Below, in pieces: positions 1-5,605 of a DNA stretch of 9,217 nt. A model generated the notes under the pieces. It worked only from the letters and a program-made list of their open reading frames with translations. It was not told the origin of the DNA and did no database searches. The position numbers were made by a program, and so were the translations under genes. Positions within the stretch are counted from its first letter, which is position 1; each line of letters opens with the position of its first letter. This stretch comes from an uncultured Lachnospiraceae bacterium (lineage in GTDB: Bacteria > Bacillota > Clostridia > Lachnospirales > Lachnospiraceae). The stretch lies in the NCBI GenBank assembly GCA_900557385.1, contig USSP01000055.1:1-9217 (forward strand), written 5' to 3'.

Positions 1-397
1 TACAGATATAGCAGGAGTTTTGACGCTTCTTCGTCCAGATGCCGATGGGATGTTCTGATGCGGCATTTTTTTTGAACTTATCTTTCAGAGAAGTTTTGCC
101 GGGGGTGTAAGCAGCGAAAAGCTTGTGCATATCGGAACGGGTCTTCATATAATGGGTCTTTAAAATCCAGGCATTGCCCAGGGTATTGCCGTAGTCGAAC
201 ATTTTCTTGAAATGAGCGCGGCAAAAGCCGGCTTCATCGGTCATGCCACGGACATCACTTTCCATATAGGAAGAGCCGCTTCCCAGGACGAAGTCCAACA
301 GATCCTGCTCCACATTTCGTTCCACATAGCAGAAGGGACACTCATCCTGTGCCTGGATCGCATCGTTTAAAGGAATGGTATAAAGTTTCTCTTTCAT
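1..397 (-). CDS. DUF6062-like CxxC protein, N-terminal part (3' end beyond window)
   Basis: Reading the minus strand from the ATG at 397-395 gives 132 uninterrupted codons, beginning MKEKLYTIPLNDAIQ, that run off the left edge; the C-terminus is missing. The visible part has a CPFC motif (Cys20, Cys23), a GFCRAH segment (Cys59, His62) and a second CxxC, CYIC (Cys129, Cys132). Paired CxxC motifs suggest metal binding or a redox role, but no catalytic motif is visible. The start and cysteine pattern resemble the uncharacterised DUF6062 family found in Lachnospiraceae; this is recognition from memory, not a search. There is no signal peptide or membrane segment in the visible part, so it is probably cytoplasmic. 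The start is supported by an AGAGGAAA-type ribosome binding site 6-13 bases upstream and a good promoter at 432-460. It is divergent from uraA, and no functional link is evident. The biochemical function is unknown. Confidence 0.8.
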   Translation of the reverse strand, partial: MKEKLYTIPLNDAIQAQDECPFCYVERNVEQDLLDFVLGSGSSYMESDVRGMTDEAGFCRAHFKKMFDYGNTLGNAWILKTHYMKTRSDMHKLFAAYTPGKTSLKDKFKKNAASEHPIGIWTKKRQNSCYIC

Positions 398-431
398 CCG
401 TCTTTTCCTCTTTCTGTCAGTATATAAGACC

Positions 432-460
432 AGTATATCGGAAGGGTACTTCTTTCACAA
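432..460 (-). promoter_or_regulatory. Promoter of the DUF6062-like gene
   Basis: On the minus strand, TTGTGA (460-455) is followed after exactly 17 bases by TATACT (437-432), a good match to the housekeeping sigma-A consensus. Transcription would start near 425, giving a leader of about 28 bases before the ATG at 397, with the ribosome binding site inside it. A second TATACT-like sequence lies a few bases downstream and could be an alternative -10 element. Confidence 0.6.
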
Positions 461-503
461 CTTTTTTGAAGGAAAAATTGTATAAAAAAGTGGTGGGATT
501 TCC

Positions 504-532
504 TTGTAGGAACAGAGGAAGCGTGGTAAAAT
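504..532 (+). promoter_or_regulatory. Promoter of uraA
   Basis: TTGTAG (504-509) is followed after 17 bases by TAAAAT (527-532), and a TG one base before the -10 makes it an extended -10 promoter. The predicted start, near 539, leaves a leader of only about 33 bases before the uraA ATG. That is too short for a PyrR-type attenuator or a purine riboswitch, so if this promoter is correct, regulation would act at initiation or translation. The call rests on consensus matching only. Confidence 0.55.
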
Positions 533-572
533 ACCAACAGCAAAAATAACATTCAAATGATGGAGGAGAGAA

Positions 573-1958
573 ATGAGTAAAGAAAAAGTTACGATTGGCA
601 ATGAGCCGATCTACGATGCCACGAAACTGGGCACTTCCAAAATGATTGTGCTCGGCATCCAGCACATGTTCGCCATGTTTGGTGCGACGATTCTCGTACC
701 GGCACTGACCGGACTTAGTGTTTCCGCAACCCTGTTATTTGCAGGTCTTGGAACATTGTTATTCCACTTAATTACCAAGAGAAAGGTTCCCGCATTTTTA
801 GGTTCCTCTTTCGCTTTTATCGGCGGCTATGCAGCTATTGCTCCCATGATTGACGGGCAGCCGAATAAGGAAATGCTCCCTTACGCATGTTTCGGTGTTG
901 CCTGTGCAGGTCTTATCTATCTGATTCTTGCCGGTCTTATCAAAGTCTTCGGTTCCAGTAAGGTTATGAAATATTTCCCTCCGATTGTAACCGGTCCTAT
1001 CATCATCGCTATCGGTCTTTCCCTTTCCCAGTCAGCTATTAACAGCTGTTCCGCAAACTGGTGGATTGCATTGGTTGCCATTGTGGTGATTGTTGTCTGC
1101 AATATCTGGGGTAAAGGCATGGTGAAGATTATCCCGATTATTCTGGGTGTCATTTCTTCTTATGTGGTAGCTGCGATCTGCACGGCAGCAGGACTGATTA
1201 CTGTAGAAAATGGCGGTGTGGATTTCCAGAAAATTCATGATGCAGCATGGATTGGTCTGCCTGTAAAATTCAGTGACACTGTATTTTCTGTTTTCCAGAA
1301 TCCTGACTGGGCGCTTCTGGCAACCGCAGCAATTACCATCATCCCGATTTCTCTTGCTACAATTGTAGAACATATCGGTGATGTGTCCGCAATTTCTTCC
1401 ACGGTTGACAGAAACTATATCAAAGATCCCGGCTTACACCGCACCCTGTTAGGTGATGGTCTGGCAACTATGGTAGCTGCTCTGTTTGGTGCACCTGCCA
1501 ACACCACCTATGGTGAGAACACCGGTGTATTGTCCTTAACCAAGGTATATGATCCCCGTGTAATCCGTCTGGCAGCTCTGTTTTCCATGATCTTCTCTTT
1601 CTCTCCGAAGATTGCAGCCATCATCGGCTGTATGCCCGGCGCAACCACCGGTGGTGTTTCCCTGGTACTGTACGGTATGATTTCCGCAGTCGGTGTCCGC
1701 AATGTAGTTGAGAACCAGGTTGATTTCAGCAAGAGCCGTAACGTTATCATTGCAGCATTGATTCTGGTACTGTCCATCGGTATCACCTACAGTGCAGTAG
1801 GTGCAATCAGCTTCCATGTAGCTGGTGCCCAGGTATCCTTAAGCGGACTGGCAGTCGGTTCCTTAGTAGGTATCCTCTTAAATGCAATCCTTCCCGGCAA
1901 GGACTATGTCTTTGCTGATGATGAGCCGAAGGATACCGGTGTTAATTTTGAGATTTAA
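573..1958 (+). CDS. uraA: Uracil permease (NCS2 / UraA family)
   Basis: This 461-residue membrane protein belongs to the NCS2 nucleobase:cation symporters and is predicted to import uracil by proton symport for pyrimidine salvage. Diagnostic segments are IQHMFAMFGATILVP (29-43), TIVEHIGDVSAIS (263-275) and NTTYGENTGVLSLTKVY (310-326). Glu266 and Glu315 correspond to the two glutamates that bind uracil in E. coli UraA (Glu241 and Glu290). TYGENTG is the uracil-type motif; xanthine and urate permeases usually have a PQN version there, which argues against purine transport. Hydrophobic stretches run throughout, consistent with the 14-helix NCS2 fold, and the length is a little above the E. coli protein because of a polar N-terminus and a DDEPKD-type tail. 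A GGAGGAGAG ribosome binding site at 561-569 fixes the start. The gene is monocistronic: it has its own promoter, and a strong terminator follows. Uracil specificity is inferred from motifs. Confidence 0.94.
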   Translation: MSKEKVTIGNEPIYDATKLGTSKMIVLGIQHMFAMFGATILVPALTGLSVSATLLFAGLGTLLFHLITKRKVPAFLGSSFAFIGGYAAIAPMIDGQPNKEMLPYACFGVACAGLIYLILAGLIKVFGSSKVMKYFPPIVTGPIIIAIGLSLSQSAINSCSANWWIALVAIVVIVVCNIWGKGMVKIIPIILGVISSYVVAAICTAAGLITVENGGVDFQKIHDAAWIGLPVKFSDTVFSVFQNPDWALLATAAITIIPISLATIVEHIGDVSAISSTVDRNYIKDPGLHRTLLGDGLATMVAALFGAPANTTYGENTGVLSLTKVYDPRVIRLAALFSMIFSFSPKIAAIIGCMPGATTGGVSLVLYGMISAVGVRNVVENQVDFSKSRNVIIAALILVLSIGITYSAVGAISFHVAGAQVSLSGLAVGSLVGILLNAILPGKDYVFADDEPKDTGVNFEI

Positions 1959-1985
1959 AGAGTAATTATATAGCTATTGATTTGC

Positions 1986-2035
1986 AAAAAAAGCCACTGG
2001 AAAAGTGTGGAGACACACTTTCCGGTGGCTTTTTC
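1986..2035 (+). terminator. Rho-independent terminator after uraA
   Basis: About 28 bases after the uraA stop, AAAAAGCCACTGG and the following bases pair with CCGGTGGCTTTTT to form a stem of roughly 20 bp, with one G-U pair and one bulged A. The loop is GAGA and the T-run is 2030-2034. The A-run on the 5' side mirrors the T-run, so it could also stop minus-strand transcripts. Confidence 0.92.
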
Positions 2036-2172
2036 TAATGTAAGGATTTGATTAGGGTGAGAAATATGTTCGAAGTAAAGAATGGTATTGGAGAAAGGGC
2101 TGTAAGTGGCTCCTTCCTGTTTTCTGCAAGGGCTTGAATCCTTCTGCGGGCATATGGTTCTTAAATTCTTGA

Positions 2173-2381
2173 TTTTGCCCAAGCAACCATTAAAATCCGT
2201 TGAAATACAAGCATTTTGTATAGAAAAGCAGTCACGATGGGCAACCGAAGTCAGGAAAGGAACATTTTGCCCTGCTAGGGTACTGAAATCCGGGCAAAAA
2301 GCTTTATTTTGAATCAATTTGCCAAAAGAAGTTTACATAATACAAAAAAACCATAAAATTAACAAGTAGCCGAGGGCAAAA
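2173..2381. repeat. Nested inverted octamers TTTTGCCC / GGGCAAAA
   Basis: TTTTGCCC occurs at 2173-2180 and 2265-2272, and its complement GGGCAAAA at 2292-2299 and 2374-2381. The inner pair can form a hairpin with a 19-base loop. The outer pair is almost concentric with it (centres near 2277 and 2282). Another inverted repeat, ATACAA-5-TTGTAT, lies at 2205-2221. The pattern resembles a small palindromic intergenic element such as a REP or MITE remnant, but similarity between the arms does not extend far beyond the octamers, and no target-site duplication was recognised. Confidence 0.35.
2332..2359 (+). promoter_or_regulatory. Candidate promoter for a small transcript
   Basis: TTTACA (2332-2337) is followed after 16 bases by TAAAAT (2354-2359), a reasonable sigma-A-type pair in AT-rich DNA. 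It does not lie in front of a recognisable protein gene. Transcription from about 2366 would run into the hairpin at 2478-2516, defining a possible RNA of about 150 bases. AT-rich sequence makes chance matches likely. Confidence 0.3.
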
Positions 2382-2477
2382 TTTCAGTTTTTCAAACCAT
2401 GTGCCCAGTGGAGGAGAAAACGTAGTTCTATTTTGCATACTTCAAGGGATGTGTGTATGCTAATAAGAAAGCCGTAA

Positions 2478-2516
2478 AGAAAGTCGTTAAGTCTAAAAAG
2501 GACTTGACGACTTTCT
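2478..2516. repeat. Long stem-loop, possible weak terminator
   Basis: Left arm 2478-2493 (starting AGAAAGTCG) pairs with right arm 2501-2516 over 16 bp with one G-U pair, leaving the 7-base loop TAAAAAG. There is no T-run after it on the plus strand, and only a short one on the minus strand, so it is not a standard intrinsic terminator. The left arm is also the second copy of an imperfect tandem 12-mer (2465-2476 and 2477-2488, 10 of 12 identical). It could end a small transcript, insulate hicAB from upstream read-through, or be part of a structured RNA. Confidence 0.5.
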
Positions 2517-2647
2517 AAGTTTCTGATATTTTCAAATCACATATTTGGGATTCCTATCTGTTTCTTCAAAGGACTATTCAGTCATTCCATCCCATTTGTT
2601 TTTGGTAATAGATATGTTACGTTTTTATGTGTTTTATCTGTTACCTA

Positions 2648-2676
2648 TTGAAACTACGTATTTTACGTGTTATCAT
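2648..2676 (+). promoter_or_regulatory. hicAB promoter with operator palindrome in the spacer
   Basis: TTGAAA (2648-2653) and TATCAT (2671-2676) are separated by exactly 17 bases. Inside the spacer is the palindrome ACGTA-TTT-TACGT (2656-2668), and another TACGT half-site lies upstream at 2618-2622. HicB antitoxins with a ribbon-helix-helix domain typically bind such inverted repeats and repress their own operon, so this is a good operator candidate. One difficulty is that a start at the usual distance (about 2682-2684) would fall within the hicA ribosome binding site and shorten it. A further upstream promoter is therefore possible. Confidence 0.5.
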
Positions 2677-2695
2677 GCAAGGAGGAATACTACGA

Positions 2696-2878
2696 ATGAG
2701 ATTTCGTGAACTTGAGAGAGTAATCCTTGACGACGGATGGATGCTTGTCGATGTAAGAGGTTCTCATCATCAATATAAGCACCCCATCAAATCGGGAAAA
2801 ATGACAATCCCGAATCATCCAGGTGATATTCCGCAAAGAGTTGTCAATTCTATATTAAAGCAGGCAGGGCTTAAATGA
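2696..2878 (+). CDS. hicA: HicA-type mRNA interferase toxin
   Basis: This 60-residue protein (MRFRELERVILDDGWMLV...) is the toxin of a type II HicAB pair. HicA proteins have a small double-stranded-RNA-binding-like fold and cleave mRNA independently of ribosomes. The conserved GSHHQY segment contains the expected catalytic His24, followed by IPNHPGDIP (38-46) and a C-terminal helix ending in LKQAGLK, typical of the family. The usual family length is about 60-80 residues. The frame is open upstream to 2627, but the strong AAGGAGG at 2679-2685, ten bases before the ATG, selects this start and gives the canonical HicA N-terminus. The antitoxin gene follows after 35 bases. No key residue is missing, so the toxin looks intact. 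Confidence 0.92.
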   Translation: MRFRELERVILDDGWMLVDVRGSHHQYKHPIKSGKMTIPNHPGDIPQRVVNSILKQAGLK

Positions 2879-2913
2879 AATCTGCCACCCGTAGAAGAAA
2901 GAAGGAGTGCTAT

Positions 2914-3309
2914 ATGAATTATATTTATCCTGCCGTGTTTTATCTTGAGGATGACAATCGTTTTTCTGTTATTTTTCCCGATCTTAATGATTTAGCCACA
3001 TATGGAGATAATCTTGCCGATGCATTTGCAATGGCACAGGAGGCTTGTGGTCAATATTTATTTACTGCATTGCGCGATGGTGAACCAATTCCCTCTGCCA
3101 CACCGCTTGATGCGGTTAAAAAGGATGACGATGCAGCTTTCGTCAATCTGGTGTGTGTGAATCTGGATGAGTATGCGCGGGCGTATGATGATAAAGCAGT
3201 CAAAAAAACGCTGAGCATCCCTGCGTGGCTCAATACTGCATGCGAGAACTATGGTATCAATTATTCAAAAGTTCTGAAAGATGCTCTCATTGCCAAATTG
3301 CAAGTATGA
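2914..3309 (+). CDS. hicB: HicB-type antitoxin
   Basis: This 131-residue protein partners HicA. The N-terminal part (about 1-55: MNYIYPAVFYLEDDNRFSVIFPDLN...) is the partly degenerate RNase H-like fold that neutralises the toxin. The C-terminal part (about 98-128: KTLSIPAWLNTACENYG...YSKVLKDALIAKL) matches a ribbon-helix-helix DNA-binding domain, indicating autorepression at the hic operator. An in-frame ATG at 2875 overlaps the hicA stop as ATGA and would add 13 basic residues. The start at 2914 is preferred because AGAAGGAG lies just upstream and MNYIYPAVF is the usual HicB beginning. It is co-transcribed with hicA and convergent with the helicase gene 44 bases downstream, with no clear terminator between them. 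The toxin-first order is the common arrangement for hic loci. Confidence 0.93.
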   Translation: MNYIYPAVFYLEDDNRFSVIFPDLNDLATYGDNLADAFAMAQEACGQYLFTALRDGEPIPSATPLDAVKKDDDAAFVNLVCVNLDEYARAYDDKAVKKTLSIPAWLNTACENYGINYSKVLKDALIAKLQV

Positions 3310-3353
3310 TTTCCAACGCGCATTTGATTTACCATTTCTGCAATGGAAAGAAG

Positions 3354-5429
3354 TTACACCATCATTCTCTTCGCGTGACACTTGTTGCACAGACCATAGG
3401 TAGTTTCCGCGATGGTGAGTGTTCTGCCACATACCCGGCATTTGGGAATGTAGCGGCGTTTATTATTCTTCAGAAGTTCAGTAATACGTGCCTCCGTATC
3501 TGCCTTTTCTGACAGGACAAAATCCAGATCCAATTCTTTTCCAAGACGGTTGGAAAACTGGAAGTACAGATCTAATTTCTTATAATAATTCTCTAAGGAA
3601 ATCAATTCATCATGACCGTAAATCTGCTCCGGTTTTTCCAGACATACATCCGCAGCATAGGTTTTGCAATATTCCAGCCATTGGTCAATCACCTCATTAT
3701 TTTTCACATCAATATTGCAGGTAATCATCCGATAGATGGTATGCTTGTCCTCAAAACCGGCAATCTGCGCCTTGTGCTTTTCCAACAGGCGGTAGAGAAA
3801 GAGTACATCTGTGGTATCCACTTTGACAAAAGGCTCGGAGGGCTCGATATTGCCCCATTCCTCAATGATACGGTCAAGGGGTTCACTGAGGTCGAGCAGC
3901 TCGGAAGGAAATCCCAGACGCGCCTGGGTAATGGGTTCAGTATCAGCGGTAAAGGTTTTCCGGATATAAGCTAACATTTCTTCCCCGTGTGCATTGACAT
4001 AGCCGGTGGGGTATAGCAGATAGCGTCCGGCACGCCCGGCGATCTGGCGCACTTCTTTGCCGTTTAATGGACGGCGGCATACACCGTCAAATTTCTGATC
4101 ATCCATAAAGATGACACGGCGAATCGGAAGATTCACACCCAGTCCGATGGCATCGGTGGAAACCACCACATCGGTTTCACCGGCGGTAAAAAGCTCTACC
4201 TGGCGACGGCGAACCTCCGGGGGGAGATTACCGTAAATCACGCTGGCATGGAGACGGCGTCCCCCGCCCTGTTCGATTCTTCCTGCCAGACCCAGTACGG
4301 ATTTTTTGGAGAAAACGATAAGGGCATCACCTTTTTGCAAATCGTCAGGAAAGGTAAAAGGTTTATCCTCGAAGACTAAATCGGTATGACGGTGATGCTC
4401 CACAATCTCATAGGTATCCCGGCATCGTTTGATGATTTTTTCCAGGATCGGCAGTGCTTCGGGACTGAAACAGAGGTGGATTTCTTCGGCCTTGATGCCC
4501 ATGATGGCTTTTACCCAGGAGTCTCCCCGGGCAGAGTCCTCCACAAACTGTGCTTCGTCAATGACAGCAATATCATAATGGGCTTCAAAATCCAGCATTT
4601 CTACGGTAGCGGCATAGATGCTGCTGCCCGGCTCATCAATCTGTTCTTCCCCGGTAAGGAGGGAACAGGGAATGTCGTCTTTATTCATGCGATCATAGAT
4701 TTCCAGTGCAAGAAGACGTAAGGGTCCCAGATAGACGCCATTTTCTGCCGTCTTTAACCGTTCCAGGGCATCGTGGGTCTTACCGGAATTTGTAGGTCCC
4801 ATGTGGAGGATAAAGCGGCGTTTCATCGCCAAAACTTCCGGGAATTCATGCTCTGGGTCTCGCTGGATCAGTTTTAGTACCTGATCGCGGATGAGACGAC
4901 TCTCAAATTCTTTATATTTTTCCTGAATGGAAGCGCCACGGGTCAGCTGGGAAGGAGAAGCACGAAAAGAATCCAGAAGGGCATATACCGTGTCCCGGTT
5001 TTTCTCTGTGAGATATTGAGCATCCCACCGGGCAAGCCATGGAATCAGCGTCTCATTGACCTGGAAATAACTGGCAGTGTCGCCGGATACACTGGCACAG
5101 ATGCGGGCGTTGCTGATGGTTTTATGAAGGGAACCCAGTTCAGCCTCGCTGTAAGAACCATTCATCAGTTTTTTCTCTATTTCTGTAATCTGCGCGGTGA
5201 GTTTTTCACCGGTGATATATTTGCCTCCCCCCAGATGCCGTTTATTTGCGGGGATGGCGGCGTAAATTTTTTTGTATGCTGTAATGACGGAAATCGTGAA
5301 GGGCGAGTCTTTCCGGTCGGGAATCCGCCGTTCTTCCTGGGAATAGTTCGCGTTTTTACCTCTGTGGGAGCGGTGACGGTTTCTGTTATTGCGGTTTGCC
5401 ATAATCCTTTGTACCTGCCATTTAATCAT
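3354..5429 (-). CDS. SUV3-like superfamily 2 helicase with C-terminal zinc motif
   Basis: This is a 691-residue ATP-dependent helicase, probably acting on RNA or RNA/DNA hybrids in the cytoplasm. Motifs in order are GPTNSGKT (motif I, 211-218), DEAQ (motif II, 291-294), YGNLPPEVR (399-407), STDAIGLGVNLPIRRVIF (motif V region, 424-441) and QIAGRAGRY (motif VI, 462-470). The GPTNSGKT, TDAIG-GxNLPIRR and QIAGRAGR combination is characteristic of SUV3/SUPV3L1, the mitochondrial degradosome helicase, and its bacterial relatives. The N-terminus (about 11-40) is rich in Arg, Asn and His and probably disordered and nucleic-acid binding. Residues 664-684 hold CRVC...CNKC, a probable zinc ribbon. The start is uncertain: neither Met1 (5429) nor the next Met (5402, giving 682 residues) has a good ribosome binding site. 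It is divergent from addBA; a repair role is possible but not shown. The in vivo substrate cannot be read from the sequence. Confidence 0.88.
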   Translation of the reverse strand: MIKWQVQRIMANRNNRNRHRSHRGKNANYSQEERRIPDRKDSPFTISVITAYKKIYAAIPANKRHLGGGKYITGEKLTAQITEIEKKLMNGSYSEAELGSLHKTISNARICASVSGDTASYFQVNETLIPWLARWDAQYLTEKNRDTVYALLDSFRASPSQLTRGASIQEKYKEFESRLIRDQVLKLIQRDPEHEFPEVLAMKRRFILHMGPTNSGKTHDALERLKTAENGVYLGPLRLLALEIYDRMNKDDIPCSLLTGEEQIDEPGSSIYAATVEMLDFEAHYDIAVIDEAQFVEDSARGDSWVKAIMGIKAEEIHLCFSPEALPILEKIIKRCRDTYEIVEHHRHTDLVFEDKPFTFPDDLQKGDALIVFSKKSVLGLAGRIEQGGGRRLHASVIYGNLPPEVRRRQVELFTAGETDVVVSTDAIGLGVNLPIRRVIFMDDQKFDGVCRRPLNGKEVRQIAGRAGRYLLYPTGYVNAHGEEMLAYIRKTFTADTEPITQARLGFPSELLDLSEPLDRIIEEWGNIEPSEPFVKVDTTDVLFLYRLLEKHKAQIAGFEDKHTIYRMITCNIDVKNNEVIDQWLEYCKTYAADVCLEKPEQIYGHDELISLENYYKKLDLYFQFSNRLGKELDLDFVLSEKADTEARITELLKNNKRRYIPKCRVCGRTLTIAETTYGLCNKCHAKRMMV

Positions 5430-5474
5430 AAAGTGTGCGATGGGCGCACACCGGAAATTTAAACCTATAATGTT

Positions 5475-5503
5475 ATCATACTGGAAAATGTAGGATTTCT
5501 CAA
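5475..5503 (-). promoter_or_regulatory. Promoter of the SUV3-like helicase gene
   Basis: On the minus strand, TTGAGA (5503-5498) is separated by exactly 17 bases from TATGAT (5480-5475). Transcription would begin near 5468, giving a leader of about 39 or 66 bases depending on the start codon used. It lies back to back with the addB promoter, the two -35 regions being about 16 bases apart. Confidence 0.6.
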
Positions 5504-5519
5504 GAAAAAACGGATTTTC

Positions 5520-5550
5520 TTGTGCGAATCCGCGGCTGCTCTGGTATACT
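5520..5550 (+). promoter_or_regulatory. Promoter of the addBA operon (extended -10)
   Basis: TATACT at 5545-5550 is preceded by TGG, forming an extended -10 element. A weak TTGTGC (5520-5525) lies at a long 19-base spacing, so recognition would depend mainly on the extended -10. The predicted start, near 5557, gives a leader of about 49 bases containing the GGGAGGTGAGGAG ribosome binding region (5588-5600). No LexA-type operator was recognised. Confidence 0.5.
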
Positions 5551-5605
5551 GTAACGAGAAAGTGACTTTAGCCCGGATGAAGAACCGGGAGGTGAGGAGA
5601 AGCGC

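Larger units (their letters stand above)
2036..2647. other. AT-rich intergenic stretch without a convincing protein gene
   Basis: Roughly 610 bases between the uraA terminator and the hic promoter. Open frames on both strands (up to 120 codons on minus, 68 on plus) lack ribosome binding sites, and their protein sequences show no recognisable domain. What can be seen is a set of four TTTTGCCC/GGGCAAAA octamers (2173-2381), a 6 bp hairpin at 2205-2221, a promoter-like pair at 2332-2359, a GGAGGAG without a usable start codon at 2411-2417, and a long hairpin at 2478-2516. It may be a degraded insertion or repeat element, a non-coding RNA locus, or both. Confidence 0.6.

Noticed and set aside
533..572. 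PyrR attenuator or purine riboswitch in front of uraA
   Set aside because: The predicted leader is only about 33 bases and shows no terminator/antiterminator pair or riboswitch core.
2106..2312. 68-codon open frame on the plus strand in the intergenic region
   Set aside because: No Shine-Dalgarno, composition unlike a folded protein, and overlaps the inverted octamers.
1955..2317. 120-codon open frame on the minus strand overlapping the uraA terminator
   Set aside because: No ribosome binding site, no recognisable domain, and its 3' end runs through the terminator hairpin and into the uraA stop. It is probably a chance frame in intergenic or repeat DNA.
2435..2460. GCATAC...GTATGC inverted repeat
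   Set aside because: Only 6 bp arms around a 14-base loop; expected by chance in this much AT-rich sequence.
2627..2695. 23-residue N-terminal extension of HicA from the ATG at 2627
   Set aside because: It has no ribosome binding site and would run through the proposed promoter and operator. The ATG at 2696 has a strong AAGGAGG and gives the normal HicA N-terminus.
5016..5462. 148-codon plus-strand frame antisense to the helicase 5' end
   Set aside because: Entirely opposite a well-supported helicase coding region, apart from its tail. No ribosome binding site or family resemblance.
5461..5475. Perfect TATAAT on the plus strand (5466-5471) as an addB promoter
   Set aside because: No acceptable -35 at 16-18 bases upstream (the sequence there is GC-rich). 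The extended -10 at 5542-5550 is closer to addB and fits better.
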